From assembly GCF_022213955.1 (NCBI RefSeq), contig NZ_JAKNTW010000040.1:1-64000 (forward strand): DNA of 64,000 bases, read 5' to 3'. The notes beneath the pieces were generated by a model. The model made no database searches. It was not told the origin of the DNA and was given only the letters and a program-made list of their open reading frames with translations. The position numbers and the translations under genes were made by a program. Positions 25,957-32,921 of this stretch are shown piece by piece. Each line of letters starts with the position of its first letter. Within the stretch, counting starts at the first letter, position 1. This stretch comes from Dolomitihabitans soli. Its GTDB lineage: Bacteria > Actinomycetota > Actinomycetes > Streptosporangiales > Streptosporangiaceae.

Positions 25957-26439
25957 CTATCCGGCCGGCTGGCGCAGCCGGGCCGTGCGCCGTTCGATTT
26001 CCTTTTCGCCCGCTCCCGCGAAAGCGAGGATGTCGGGCAGCCGGAAGATGCGACCGCCGCCGCCCCAGTTGCCGTCGGTGATCTCGTTGATTATCACCCA
26101 GACGCGGAAGCCGTCCTCGGGCGCGGGGTCGCCCCCGTCCAGCTCGGCGCGCAGGATCTGTTCGGTCACTTCCGCGATCAGGCCCGCCTTGGCGTCGTCG
26201 TCGAGCGTGGCCTGCGGGACCCCGACCATGACCCGGTAGCGGGGTCGCTGTGTGGGGCGGCCTGCCACCGTGACGAGCGCCGGCTCGTGCAGGAAGGTCC
26301 AGGCGATCGACTCGGCCGCCTCGTTGCCAGGTTTCGCGCCCTCCCACTTCAGGAGAGTACGGGTGAGCGTCGCCATGAGCTCGGCCTTGGCGTGATCTGT
26401 GAGGGTGCCGCTCGGCATCGTGAGGTCGATCATGGGCAT
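25957..26439 (-). CDS. Tautomerase-family protein
   Basis: 160 residues, beginning MPMIDLTMPSGTL; Pro-2 is in the position of the catalytic N-terminal proline of the 4-oxalocrotonate tautomerase superfamily. Two beta-alpha-beta units are visible (the second starting RYRVMVGVPQATLDDDAKAGLIAEV), as in fused tautomerases. Substrate unknown. It is divergent from the HxlR regulator with a clear operator between them. Confidence 0.85.
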   Translation of the reverse strand: MPMIDLTMPSGTLTDHAKAELMATLTRTLLKWEGAKPGNEAAESIAWTFLHEPALVTVAGRPTQRPRYRVMVGVPQATLDDDAKAGLIAEVTEQILRAELDGGDPAPEDGFRVWVIINEITDGNWGGGGRIFRLPDILAFAGAGEKEIERRTARLRQPAG

Positions 26440-26458
26440 GGCTGCCTCCCGGCGAGTA

Positions 26459-26510
26459 AGTTCACTAGAGCAACTGACGTTAGCGACGTCAGTTCAATAG
26501 AGCAACTAAC
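26459..26510. promoter_or_regulatory. HxlR operator: direct repeats around a dyad
   Basis: agttcactagagcaactgac (26459-26478) and agttcaatagagcaactaac (26491-26510) are 20-bp direct repeats with two mismatches, 32 bp apart. Between and overlapping them, aactgacgt (26472-26480) and acgtcagtt (26486-26494) form a perfect 9-bp inverted repeat with a 5-nt spacer. The second repeat ends right at the ATG of the HxlR gene. Good operator for both divergent genes. Confidence 0.75.
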
Positions 26511-27044
26511 ATGGATGCCGTGCGCAGAACCCGCTTCGACGCCTGGCCCTGCTCGATCGCCCGCACCGTCGATCTCGTCGGCGACTGGTGGACGCCCCTC
26601 GTCATGCGTGAGGCCTTTTACGGTGCCCGCCGTTTCGAGGAGTTCCAGCAGCGGCTAGGGGTGAGCCGGAACGTCCTCGCGCAGCGCCTTGAGCGCCTCG
26701 TCGAGGAGGACATGCTGAAACGCCTGCCCTACCAGGACCGGCCGGTGCGCCACGAATACCGGCTCACTGAGAAGGGCCGTGACTTCTTCACCGTGCTCGC
26801 CGCGATGATCCGCTGGGGAGATCGCTGGCTGGCGGAGCCCGGCGGGCCACCCGTCGAACTGCGTGACCGTGAGACGGGCCTGCCAGTCGAGCTGGAAGTG
26901 ATCGACGGGAGAACGGGCCGACCGGTCGATGTGCGACGGATCATTTGTGCGCCCGGCCCAGGATTCCCCAGGGATCTCGCCGAACGGCTTCAGCAGTCGA
27001 TGGAACCGGACTCCGGGGAGCCGGACGCCGCACCCGTCGAATAG
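26511..27044 (+). CDS. HxlR-family transcriptional regulator
   Basis: 177 residues. The HxlR core is WPCSIARTVDLVGDWWTPLVMRE, FEEFQQRLGVSRNVLAQRLERLVEEDML and wing RPVRHEYRLTEKG, with a Cys next to the first helix (a possible redox sensor). A C-terminal ~60-residue extension follows, with VELRDRETGLPVELEV, as in YybR/YtcD-like larger members. The ATG directly abuts the second operator repeat, so repression can be autogenous. Divergent from the tautomerase. Confidence 0.9.
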   Translation: MDAVRRTRFDAWPCSIARTVDLVGDWWTPLVMREAFYGARRFEEFQQRLGVSRNVLAQRLERLVEEDMLKRLPYQDRPVRHEYRLTEKGRDFFTVLAAMIRWGDRWLAEPGGPPVELRDRETGLPVELEVIDGRTGRPVDVRRIICAPGPGFPRDLAERLQQSMEPDSGEPDAAPVE

Positions 27045-27068
27045 CCCTCTGGGGTCATCCAGAAGGGC
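27044..27068. terminator. Terminator shared by the HxlR gene and the tRNA remnant
   Basis: gccctctgg (27044-27052) pairs with ccagaagggc (27059-27068) with one bulge. The sequence up to ctttgagct is nearly the same as that to the left of the att copy at 36551, so it is probably the original terminator of the tRNA-Arg gene on the minus strand. Confidence 0.6.
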
Positions 27069-27078
27069 CTTTGAGCTC

Positions 27079-27117
27079 GGCGCGGCCGGGAGGATTCGAA
27101 CCCTGACCTTCTGATCC
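27079..27117 (-). repeat. Diverged att copy (3' part of tRNA-Arg)
   Basis: Reading the minus strand: gatcagaaggtcagggttcg, then aatcctcccggccgcgcc. It shares the T-loop (ggttcgaatcc), acceptor end and anticodon-stem part of the three exact copies at 32356, 36551 and 41157, but has changes in the variable/T-stem part and the anticodon-loop bases cac for cgt. No tRNA 5' half follows on its right, so it is not a working gene. It is the leftmost att-like scar. Confidence 0.75.
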
Positions 27118-27201
27118 ACAGCCAGGTCGAGACTGTCCACGAGCGTCTACGGGCGTCAGAAATGCCTATAGAAAGGGACATCTGGCTACGAGGGTTCCGC
27201 C

Positions 27202-27251
27202 ATCGTCCACGGTCATCCAAAGCTGTCGTCAGCATCTGCGTAAGCAAGATC
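27202..27251 (+). repeat. Diverged repeat unit, copy A
   Basis: atcgtccacggtcatccaaa, then gtcagcatctgcgtaagcaa, matching copy B at 29411-29450. Both lie at a similar distance right of an att or att scrap, so they may be the conserved inner flank of a lost element. Confidence 0.55.
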
Positions 27252-27319
27252 CACCTGCTGGCATGGGTGGGAGACAGCCTCGTCAATCGACCCCGGCACG
27301 CAGGCCTACGCTGGGGCTC

Positions 27320-27514
27320 ATGCCGCCCTGTCTCGACGTCTACGTCTGGGTTCCAGGGCACAACTCCGCGATCCTCGGGCGATTCATCGACAGCTACGTC
27401 AACGTGGCCGCCAGTGACGAGCGACTCCACGCCTTCATACGGGTCCATGTCCTGGGCATCGCGAACGACACGGACGACAAGGCCCTCGACGAGTTACGGG
27501 CTGGTGGCGGGTGA
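27320..27514 (+). pseudogene. Truncated hypothetical protein (64 aa left)
   Basis: ATG 27320 starts LDVYVWVPGHNSAILGRFID and continues to LRAGGG before stopping inside the gtgatcgtgt repeat at 27511. It reads like the N-terminal third of a longer alpha/beta protein, whose remainder was lost where the repeat begins. Family not known. Confidence 0.45.
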
Positions 27515-27540
27515 TCGTGTAAGACGGTTGCTGTACATCA
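27511..27540 (+). repeat. Junction repeat, copy 1
   Basis: gtgatcgtgt(n)gacggttgctgtac. The same module occurs at 28339, 32467 and, in part, 36465. In copy 1 it cuts an open frame. Confidence 0.6.
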
Positions 27541-27602
27541 CTGGGTCGACGGCAGCGGCTCGTATGCTGATCTTTGTCCTCACCTCCGGAGACAGGTTGC
27601 CG

Positions 27603-28253
27603 ATGCATCTACATCCAGGCGAGACCGAGGCCGTTGGCTGGCGGGTGATGACCGTGCTCGACGCCGTCCGGCAGTTGCGCGATGCATCACCCGACGTCAC
27701 CGGACGTCCGCGGGTGATCGCGATCGACGGCCGGGGCGGCGCCGGCAAGACGACCCTGGCCGAGCGGCTACGCAAGGTGGTGCCCAACTCCGCCATCGTG
27801 CACACCGACGACATCGCCTGGAACCACGCCTACTTCGACTGGGGCGCCGTGCTCGTCGAGAACATCCTGCACCCCCTGCACCGGGGTGAGGCGGTGGACT
27901 TCCGCCCTGATGCCTGGATCACCCACGACCGGCCCGGATCGATCACCATCCCCGCCGGTGCCGACTTCATCTGGGTCGAGGGCACCGGCATCATCCGCGA
28001 AGAGCTTGCCCCGTGGTTGGACGCCTCGGTGTGGATGCAGGGTGACCTCGATGAGCAAGAGCGCTTGTTGGTCGTCCGCGACGGTGACTCCCCCGAGCAG
28101 CTGGCGCACGTGGCGAACTGGCTGCTGGAGGAACTGCCGTTCCTGTTGCGAGAACAGCCGTGGAGCCGAGCCACCATGATCGTCGCCGGCCCTCCGCAGA
28201 TCGACCACGACTCGGACACCGAGTTGGTCGTCGCCCCGCCGACCAGCCCTTAG
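27603..28253 (+). CDS. P-loop nucleoside-kinase-like protein
   Basis: About 216 residues. Walker A is AIDGRGGAGKTTLAERL; then VHTDDIAWNHAYFDWG and FIWVEGTGIIREEL fit the uridine/phosphoribulokinase-like P-loop family, with Asp-Asp as base/Mg ligand and a later basic RDGDSPEQL. Substrate unknown. The start is uncertain: ATG 27564, 27603 and 27648 are all in frame. It is cargo between att-like scars. Confidence 0.7.
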   Translation: MHLHPGETEAVGWRVMTVLDAVRQLRDASPDVTGRPRVIAIDGRGGAGKTTLAERLRKVVPNSAIVHTDDIAWNHAYFDWGAVLVENILHPLHRGEAVDFRPDAWITHDRPGSITIPAGADFIWVEGTGIIREELAPWLDASVWMQGDLDEQERLLVVRDGDSPEQLAHVANWLLEELPFLLREQPWSRATMIVAGPPQIDHDSDTELVVAPPTSP

Positions 28254-28338
28254 GTCGGCCGACCCACCCGCAGGAAGGGCATGCGCAACGTAGGCGGCGC
28301 ACTTCCCTGCTCCGGCGGTAGATACGGGGCGGTGCCGT

Positions 28339-28378
28339 GTGATCGTGTGAGGCCGCGTTGCTGTATCGGTTGCTGTAC
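28339..28378 (+). repeat. Junction repeat, copy 2
   Basis: gtgatcgtgtgaggc, cgttgctgtatcggttgctgta: the gttgctgta unit appears twice in this copy. It sits 86 bp right of the kinase-like gene in the otherwise gene-free 28254-28534. Confidence 0.6.
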
Positions 28379-28534
28379 AGCACCGCTGCGACGTTCACCC
28401 CAAGGCCCCAGTGGCAAGCGGGCCTAGACCGTAAGGGATCTTCCTGTGGACCTCAGTTGCACAGCAGACCCTCGTACCCGTCATCCGGTACTGCTGATCG
28501 CCATACCGGTGCGTGATGGCCGACACTCTGCACT

Positions 28535-29311
28535 GTGGATAACGAGGCGGCAGAGTACGCACGGCGTTGGCTGGCAGAAGAGGGCGTCACCCAGGTCCGT
28601 AAGGGCGTATGGGCGAGCGACGAAACATCGGTGGAAGAACCGCTCACGGCCAACGACGTGGCCCACGCGTGGACAAGCGTAGCGCTAGAGGACCCTGACC
28701 TCGATGCGACCGGCCGGCTACGACTCGCCCTCGGCCTCCTGGACCTTCTCGACGACTACTGGGTAACGTGCGAGATTCGCTTCGCCGTAGTCGCTGCGCA
28801 AGATCTGAAAGCTGAACTCCTGTGGGACGCCTACCGTCGGCGATTGGAGGCTTCGCAGTCGCCCGAGCCGGTCACCTATTCGCTATGGGTTGACTGGTTC
28901 GAGGACCGCAGCACAGTGGAAGTCGCCTTCGCCGAAGTGCTGGGCAACGACATCGAGGAGTTGTGGTCCGAGGATCGGCTTCACGCGTTAACTCAAGATC
29001 CACTATTTCGACGTGCTCAACGAGTTCTGGAGATTTCCGGACCCGTGCCCTGGCCGCTCAAACACCCCGCCTACCAGGCAGTCGTGGAAGTACCGGCCCT
29101 CCATCCCGCCCTGTTCCAAGGCCTGCTCAGCAGCTACCACGACTTCTATGGCGACCTTGAGCCCCATACAGCCCATGCTCTCTTGCAGCAACTGGACCTC
29201 CCCCCGGGCACCAAGTGGCTCGCCCACTTACGCGCGGTCCTTCAAGCAGGGCACCGCAACCACTACCGCGCCCCAGACGCCTGGCTGGCAACCGGCTGGG
29301 AGACCTCCTGA
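28535..29311 (+). CDS. Hypothetical protein with a truncated paralogue at 14268
   Basis: 258 residues, soluble, acidic and Trp-rich (EYARRWLAEEGVTQV, LALGLLDLLDDYWVTC, WFEDRSTVEVAFAEVLG, FYGDLEPHTAHALLQQLDL). No domain recognised; the end HYRAPDAWLATGWE may be native or fused, because the stop codon lies inside a scrap of the att core (29308-29318). Start GTG 28535, matching the start of the fragment at 14268. Both are preceded by similar DNA, so they stem from one family. Confidence 0.7.
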   Translation: MDNEAAEYARRWLAEEGVTQVRKGVWASDETSVEEPLTANDVAHAWTSVALEDPDLDATGRLRLALGLLDLLDDYWVTCEIRFAVVAAQDLKAELLWDAYRRRLEASQSPEPVTYSLWVDWFEDRSTVEVAFAEVLGNDIEELWSEDRLHALTQDPLFRRAQRVLEISGPVPWPLKHPAYQAVVEVPALHPALFQGLLSSYHDFYGDLEPHTAHALLQQLDLPPGTKWLAHLRAVLQAGHRNHYRAPDAWLATGWETS

Positions 29312-29318
29312 TCCGTAG
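29308..29318 (-). repeat. Att-core scrap
   Basis: ctgatccgtag equals the last 11 bases of the 44-bp att copies; the sequence to its right (gagaccgtccac, cgtctacg) resembles that right of the copy at 27079 (gagactgtccac, cgtctacg). It suggests a fifth, truncated att junction. Confidence 0.5.
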
Positions 29319-29811
29319 CGAGAACGAGACCGTCCACACCCGTCTACGACCTTCCATCTGCCCAGCTCGCACATCACTGTGAGAGGTCGGTCCATCCACG
29401 AGCGTCCGTGATCGTCCACGGCCGTTGTTAGCATCCGCGTTAGCAAGATCGAGGGCCAGCACCGCCGTCCGACGTTCAGCGTTGGCACCCCAGGTGTCGT
29501 CATCCTCGGCAGGAGCGAAGCCCAGACCAAATTGAAGACGGTGGAGACTTCAAAAGCTACGTTGAAGGCGTGGAGCTTTTAGAGGACCGTGAGTGGGATG
29601 CCAGCGTGCACGGCACGGAGAGCCCGGCGCGGCGCGGCGAATGCACGTGGGGAGCACCTTGCCCGAACCGAGCCACCCGAAGCGGTCCTGGTGCGTGATG
29701 CCGGCGGAGAAAGTTGGTGGGCTGTGTGCGACCGGCACTTTGCTGACTCTCCGGTCTTTCCGTAGGTGTAACACATCGGCCTGTAGGCCGAGGAGTGGAA
29801 GGCTGGGCGGC
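29319..29811. other. Gene-free stretch with repeat copy B
   Basis: Holds copy B of the diverged repeat (29411-29450, gtccacggccgttgttagca) and a hairpin with arms aaaagct and agctttt around 29552-29582. No convincing gene is seen on either strand. cggcctgtaggccg at about 29779 is a short dyad near the next gene. Confidence 0.45.
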
Positions 29812-30354
29812 ATGAGCGACGTCGACGTGGAGCAGATTGCCGCGCTGTTGAGAGAGCGGAACGGTATCGACGCGAAGCTCGCAGCGATCATTCAACGTCC
29901 CATGACCGCAGGCCATCTGGGCGAATGGATCGTGGCGCAAGTCTTTGGAATCGCGTTGGAAACTTCCGCCGTGGCCGCCGCAGTCGACGGCCGGTTCACT
30001 TCTGGTCCATTGCGTGGTCGGACCGTCAATGCGAAGTGGTATCTCAAGCGCGAGGGCCTGCTGGATGTTACGGTGCGGAAGAAGCCGGACTACTACCTCG
30101 TGCTGACGGGGCCCGCGTCACCAGCGGCTTCGTCGCGAGGCGGCACTCGTCCTTGGTGTATCGAGTCGGTGTACTTGTTTGACGCTGAGCAGTTGCTAGC
30201 GGAGCTCCGTGCGCGCGGAGTAAGGATCGGGGTCGCCTCTAGCGTCCGAGCCACGCAGTGGGCAGCGGCTGAGATTTACCCGGGCGCAAATAACCCGTTA
30301 CTTCCGGTAAGTCCGGAGCAAGCGGAGTTACTGCGACTTTTCGCACTTCGATGA
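29812..30354 (+). CDS. DUF6998-like protein
   Basis: 180 residues. MTAGHLGEWIVAQVFGIALE, then GPLRGRTVNAKWYLKREGLLD and KPDYYLVLTGP match a family I recall as DUF6998, found in mobile regions of actinobacteria. The pattern E...(x)K with a strand pair reminds one of PD-(D/E)xK nucleases, but this is only an impression. ATG 29812 is chosen as it begins the conserved part. Cargo between att scars. Confidence 0.6.
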   Translation: MSDVDVEQIAALLRERNGIDAKLAAIIQRPMTAGHLGEWIVAQVFGIALETSAVAAAVDGRFTSGPLRGRTVNAKWYLKREGLLDVTVRKKPDYYLVLTGPASPAASSRGGTRPWCIESVYLFDAEQLLAELRARGVRIGVASSVRATQWAAAEIYPGANNPLLPVSPEQAELLRLFALR

Positions 30355-31035
30355 GACTGCTGCATACGGAGTCAGAACTCCGATGCCGAGCACTTGCAGT
30401 TCGCAGAACCCGTCGACCGGCAGCCCCCAAGTCATCATCGAGGAACCGCACATGCCAGGGCCGTGCGTTGCTGCTTGAGCGCGGCGGTCGATCCCTCGCC
30501 GTTCGCTGTCACTGATAGGCCCACTCATGCCTCCTGCAGCCGGAGCCCTGACCGGCGAACGCCGGAGCGACCCTCGTAGATCTGGGTGATCTCCGACCCT
30601 CGACGCGATCACCAGCGAAAAATAGTCGGATTATGCGGCTGAGCAGTGGCTAAGCCTTTGGACCTCTCGCATCACTTCTCACTGGTTCCGGTACTTCCAC
30701 GGAACAGCCACGGAACAAGGGCGGCATAGGAACCAGTCTGGGCAGGCATTTGTGAGTGCCTGCATCAAACGAGCGTCCCCGTCCGTCCTCTGCGCGGACG
30801 GGGACGGCTTCGTCAGTTGGATAATCCGTGGCGGTGTAGGTACTCAATCGCGTCGGGGTGAGTCTCCGTCCACTGCGTGTGTCGACGACGGGTGAAAACT
30901 GCCGCAAACACTGCTGGGCAGGGGCTGTCACGTGCCGGACGTGTGCGGGAGGTGAGCGGATGGCCGCAACGTCTCTTGTGTTGGTCTGGCGGGAGGCAGA
31001 TCGAATACTCTTCGTCGCGACTTCGGAGGTGTGTA
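30355..31035. other. Gene-poor stretch with hairpin and coding scrap
   Basis: Contains a perfect 11-bp hairpin gtccccgtccg/cggacggggac (30775-30805), likely a terminator. Just right of it, on the minus strand ending at 30813, a short frame (RRRHTQWTETHPDAIEYLH) reads like the last ~28 residues of a protein, otherwise lost. The rest shows no gene. Confidence 0.4.
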
Positions 31036-31440
31036 GTGGGAACTTGGGACGCTACTGCGTTCGGTAACGATCATGCTGCTGATTTCGCGGGCGATCTTGA
31101 TGACCTGGAGATCGGTGATCGCGCGGCGGCAATCAGGGAGGCCTTGATCGCTGCGGCCGACGAGGCCGACTATCTGGATAGCTCCGAGGGAGTCCCCGCT
31201 GTGGCGGCTGCCGCGATCGTTGCGGCGCAATGCCCTGGCGGCTCTCCCACCGACCCGATTTATGGGCCCGAGCAGCCGATCCCCGATTTGCCAGATGGCT
31301 TGCGAGCGCTCGCCTTGCGAGCCCTCGAGCGGGTTCTCGCCGACGATTCGGAGCTGAAGGATCTGTGGGATGAAAGCGGCAGCTCGTCTGAGTGGCTTTC
31401 GGAGATCGAGAAGCTTCGAGCGGTGCTTCAGGGTCGGTGA
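31036..31440 (+). CDS. DUF4259-domain protein
   Basis: 134 residues. Starts VGTWDATAFGNDHAADFAGDL and goes on with REALIAAADEADYLDSS, EGVPAVAAAAIVAAQ, as in DUF4259 proteins (small alpha-helical, function unknown, often near toxin immunity or mobile DNA). GTG 31036 has GGAGG 7 nt upstream. Confidence 0.8.
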   Translation: MGTWDATAFGNDHAADFAGDLDDLEIGDRAAAIREALIAAADEADYLDSSEGVPAVAAAAIVAAQCPGGSPTDPIYGPEQPIPDLPDGLRALALRALERVLADDSELKDLWDESGSSSEWLSEIEKLRAVLQGR

Positions 31441-31443
31441 CGT

Positions 31444-31620
31444 TAGTCCTGGCTGAAGAGGTACTCGCCGTCGTTGCCGCCGAGCAGAAAGACGAAGCGG
31501 TCAGCGTCTGCGCAGAGGTCGGCGGCGTCATAACCGGGGCACCCGACGAACCGTGCGAATCTGGCCTGGTGTGGGCCATCCGGGGTATCGGCGGGCAGCG
31601 TACGCCGCTCGTATGGCCCC
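31444..31620 (-). pseudogene. Protein C-terminal fragment
   Basis: On the minus strand ~58 codons before TAA at 31444 read GPHQARFARFVGCPGYDA, ADLCADADRFVFLLGGNDG, EYLFSQD with good codon bias but no start codon. It looks like the end of an unknown protein that lost its front part; it lies 12 bp past the gene at 31633. Confidence 0.35.
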
Positions 31621-31632
31621 CGGGAGGTGGTG

Positions 31633-32061
31633 CTACTCGCCGTCGACCTCGATGAGGTCGGGCTCGCCGTCCATGGACACTTCGGTGACGGTCACGCCGG
31701 CGCCGGTGTGGTCGATCGGCAGGCTGTCCACGACAGCAACGGCCGTGCTGCGCGCTTGCTCCTCCGTGAGCGCTTTGACGCGGACGACCGTGAACAGCTT
31801 GGCGTCAAACGCGAACTCGCGCGTGAGGGGTTTCGCGCTCTTGATGACGCGCTCGACGCCGTAGTCGTCAGCGTCGTCATTGTCGGCGGCGTCATCCCCA
31901 AAGAACTGGTCAAGCGCGTACTCCGAGATCTTGTCGAGGTCGTCGGCGATGGACACCGGCACCGAGATCTCGCGGTCGAGCGTGTAGCTGTGAGACCAGT
32001 GCTGGCCCATGAGGGCGCGTGTTTCGCAGACCACACGGGGGCGTTCTGCCACGCGCACCAT
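31633..32061 (-). CDS. Hypothetical protein, phage/element type
   Basis: About 142 residues, acidic (FFGDDAADNDDADDYG), with a beta-rich end (AKLFTVVRVKALTEEQARS, then TVTEVSMDGEPDLIE). No family recognised; size and tone fit small genes of actinophage or integrated elements. The start is unsure: ATG at 32061 or 32010. The integrase scrap at 32097 is read on the other strand just to its right. Confidence 0.5.
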   Translation of the reverse strand: MVRVAERPRVVCETRALMGQHWSHSYTLDREISVPVSIADDLDKISEYALDQFFGDDAADNDDADDYGVERVIKSAKPLTREFAFDAKLFTVVRVKALTEEQARSTAVAVVDSLPIDHTGAGVTVTEVSMDGEPDLIEVDGE

Positions 32062-32096
32062 GATCGGTTCTGGGCCAAGGCATGGGGATGGCCGCC

Positions 32097-32303
32097 AGAC
32101 GCCTCTATGACCTATGGGCACGCTTGTGTCTCCACGTGGCCCCAACATGGGCGTTTCACCGGGAGCAGGCCGCCGGGTTTGGAGCAGGCAACAGCGTTGG
32201 GGACCTCCGCCGACGTCCTGCGCCCCTCCCTCACGGGAAGGCATTGGGAAGGATCACCCGGATGCGGCCGTTCAGAGCCGGACACAACCGGATCCCGAAG
32301 CAT
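32097..32303 (+). pseudogene. Tyrosine integrase, 3' remnant
   Basis: In shifting frames the sequence follows the end of the integrase at 40238-41104: LYDL then HACVSTW (there YDLRHACLSTWL), gcaggcaacagcg (there AGNS), and cacgggaaggcattgggaa, cagagccggacacaaccgga close to the last 90 bases of that gene. Deletions and at least one frameshift make it inactive. It is followed by a terminator and an att copy, exactly as at 41 kb. Confidence 0.7.
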
Positions 32304-32316
32304 GATCAAAACACAA

Positions 32317-32349
32317 AACCCCTGGTCACCACAGGGATGACCAGGGGTT
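32317..32349. terminator. Integrase-type terminator next to att
   Basis: aacccctggtca (32317-32328) pairs perfectly with tgaccaggggtt (32338-32349). It lies between the integrase remnant and the att copy at 32356. Confidence 0.8.
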
Positions 32350-32355
32350 ACACGG

Positions 32356-32399
32356 GGCGCGGCCGGGAGGATTCGAACCCCCAACCTTCTGATCCGTAG
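32356..32399 (-). repeat. Att copy 2: 3' half of tRNA-Arg(ACG)
   Basis: 44 bp, identical to 36551-36594 and 41157-41200. Minus strand: ctacggatcagaagg (anticodon loop with ACG and 3' anticodon stem), gggggttcgaatcctccc (T arm), ggccgcgcc (acceptor end). No 5' half is present on its right, so it is a left-behind attL/attB half. Confidence 0.9.
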
Positions 32400-32921
32400 G
32401 CAAGGGCAACCACCTTGTCAGGAAACGTCTCGCCCTGCTCAACCGGTAGTTGCGGGTTGGTGGTGTGTGATCGTGTGAGGCGGTGTTGCTGTACGCCACT
32501 GCTGTACGGCTGTGGCCGCCAAAGGACTACCAGCACTTCAGCAAGGGCGGCCGCTGACACCTGCCGTGATGTCGCTGAGCGGCCTCTGACCTGTAGTTCG
32601 GCATCTCGGTGTGTCTCGGCTTCTCTGGCGGTTTCGTGGTCTCGTGTGCCCTCATTGTGCCCTGTGTGGATGCCGGCCCTCGCCCTCATGGGTGCGGGAG
32701 GGACCCACTTACCAGCCCTCAGAGATGAAAGTTTCCAACCATGGGCGCTGTTCCATATCGCTTTAACTGGCAATCCTGGTGATGCCGACTGCCGGTCAAC
32801 TGGCCTGCTGAACCGCGGGCACGAACCCGCCCGTGAGCCTTTCTACCATCGACCAAGGCCGCCCAATAATCCCGGAATCATCGACGATACGAGTGTCTGT
32901 CGATGGCGGCCGGTATACAGA
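32400..32921. other. Gene-free left end of the second element remnant
   Basis: Holds junction repeat copy 3 (32467-32507: gtgatcgtgtgaggcg, gttgctgtac, ctgctgtac) and gactaccagcacttcagcaa at 32525, which is repeated with one change at 35180. No frame with a good start or domain was found. Confidence 0.5.
32467..32507 (+). repeat. Junction repeat, copy 3
   Basis: Same module as at 27511 and 28339, here 68 bp right of an exact att copy; two gctgtac units are present. Confidence 0.65.

Noticed and set aside
27079-27117. Functional tRNA gene at the first att-like copy (anticodon bases could be read as GTG, His)
   Set aside because: The 5' anticodon stem, D arm and 5' acceptor strand are missing to its right; only the 3' half is present.
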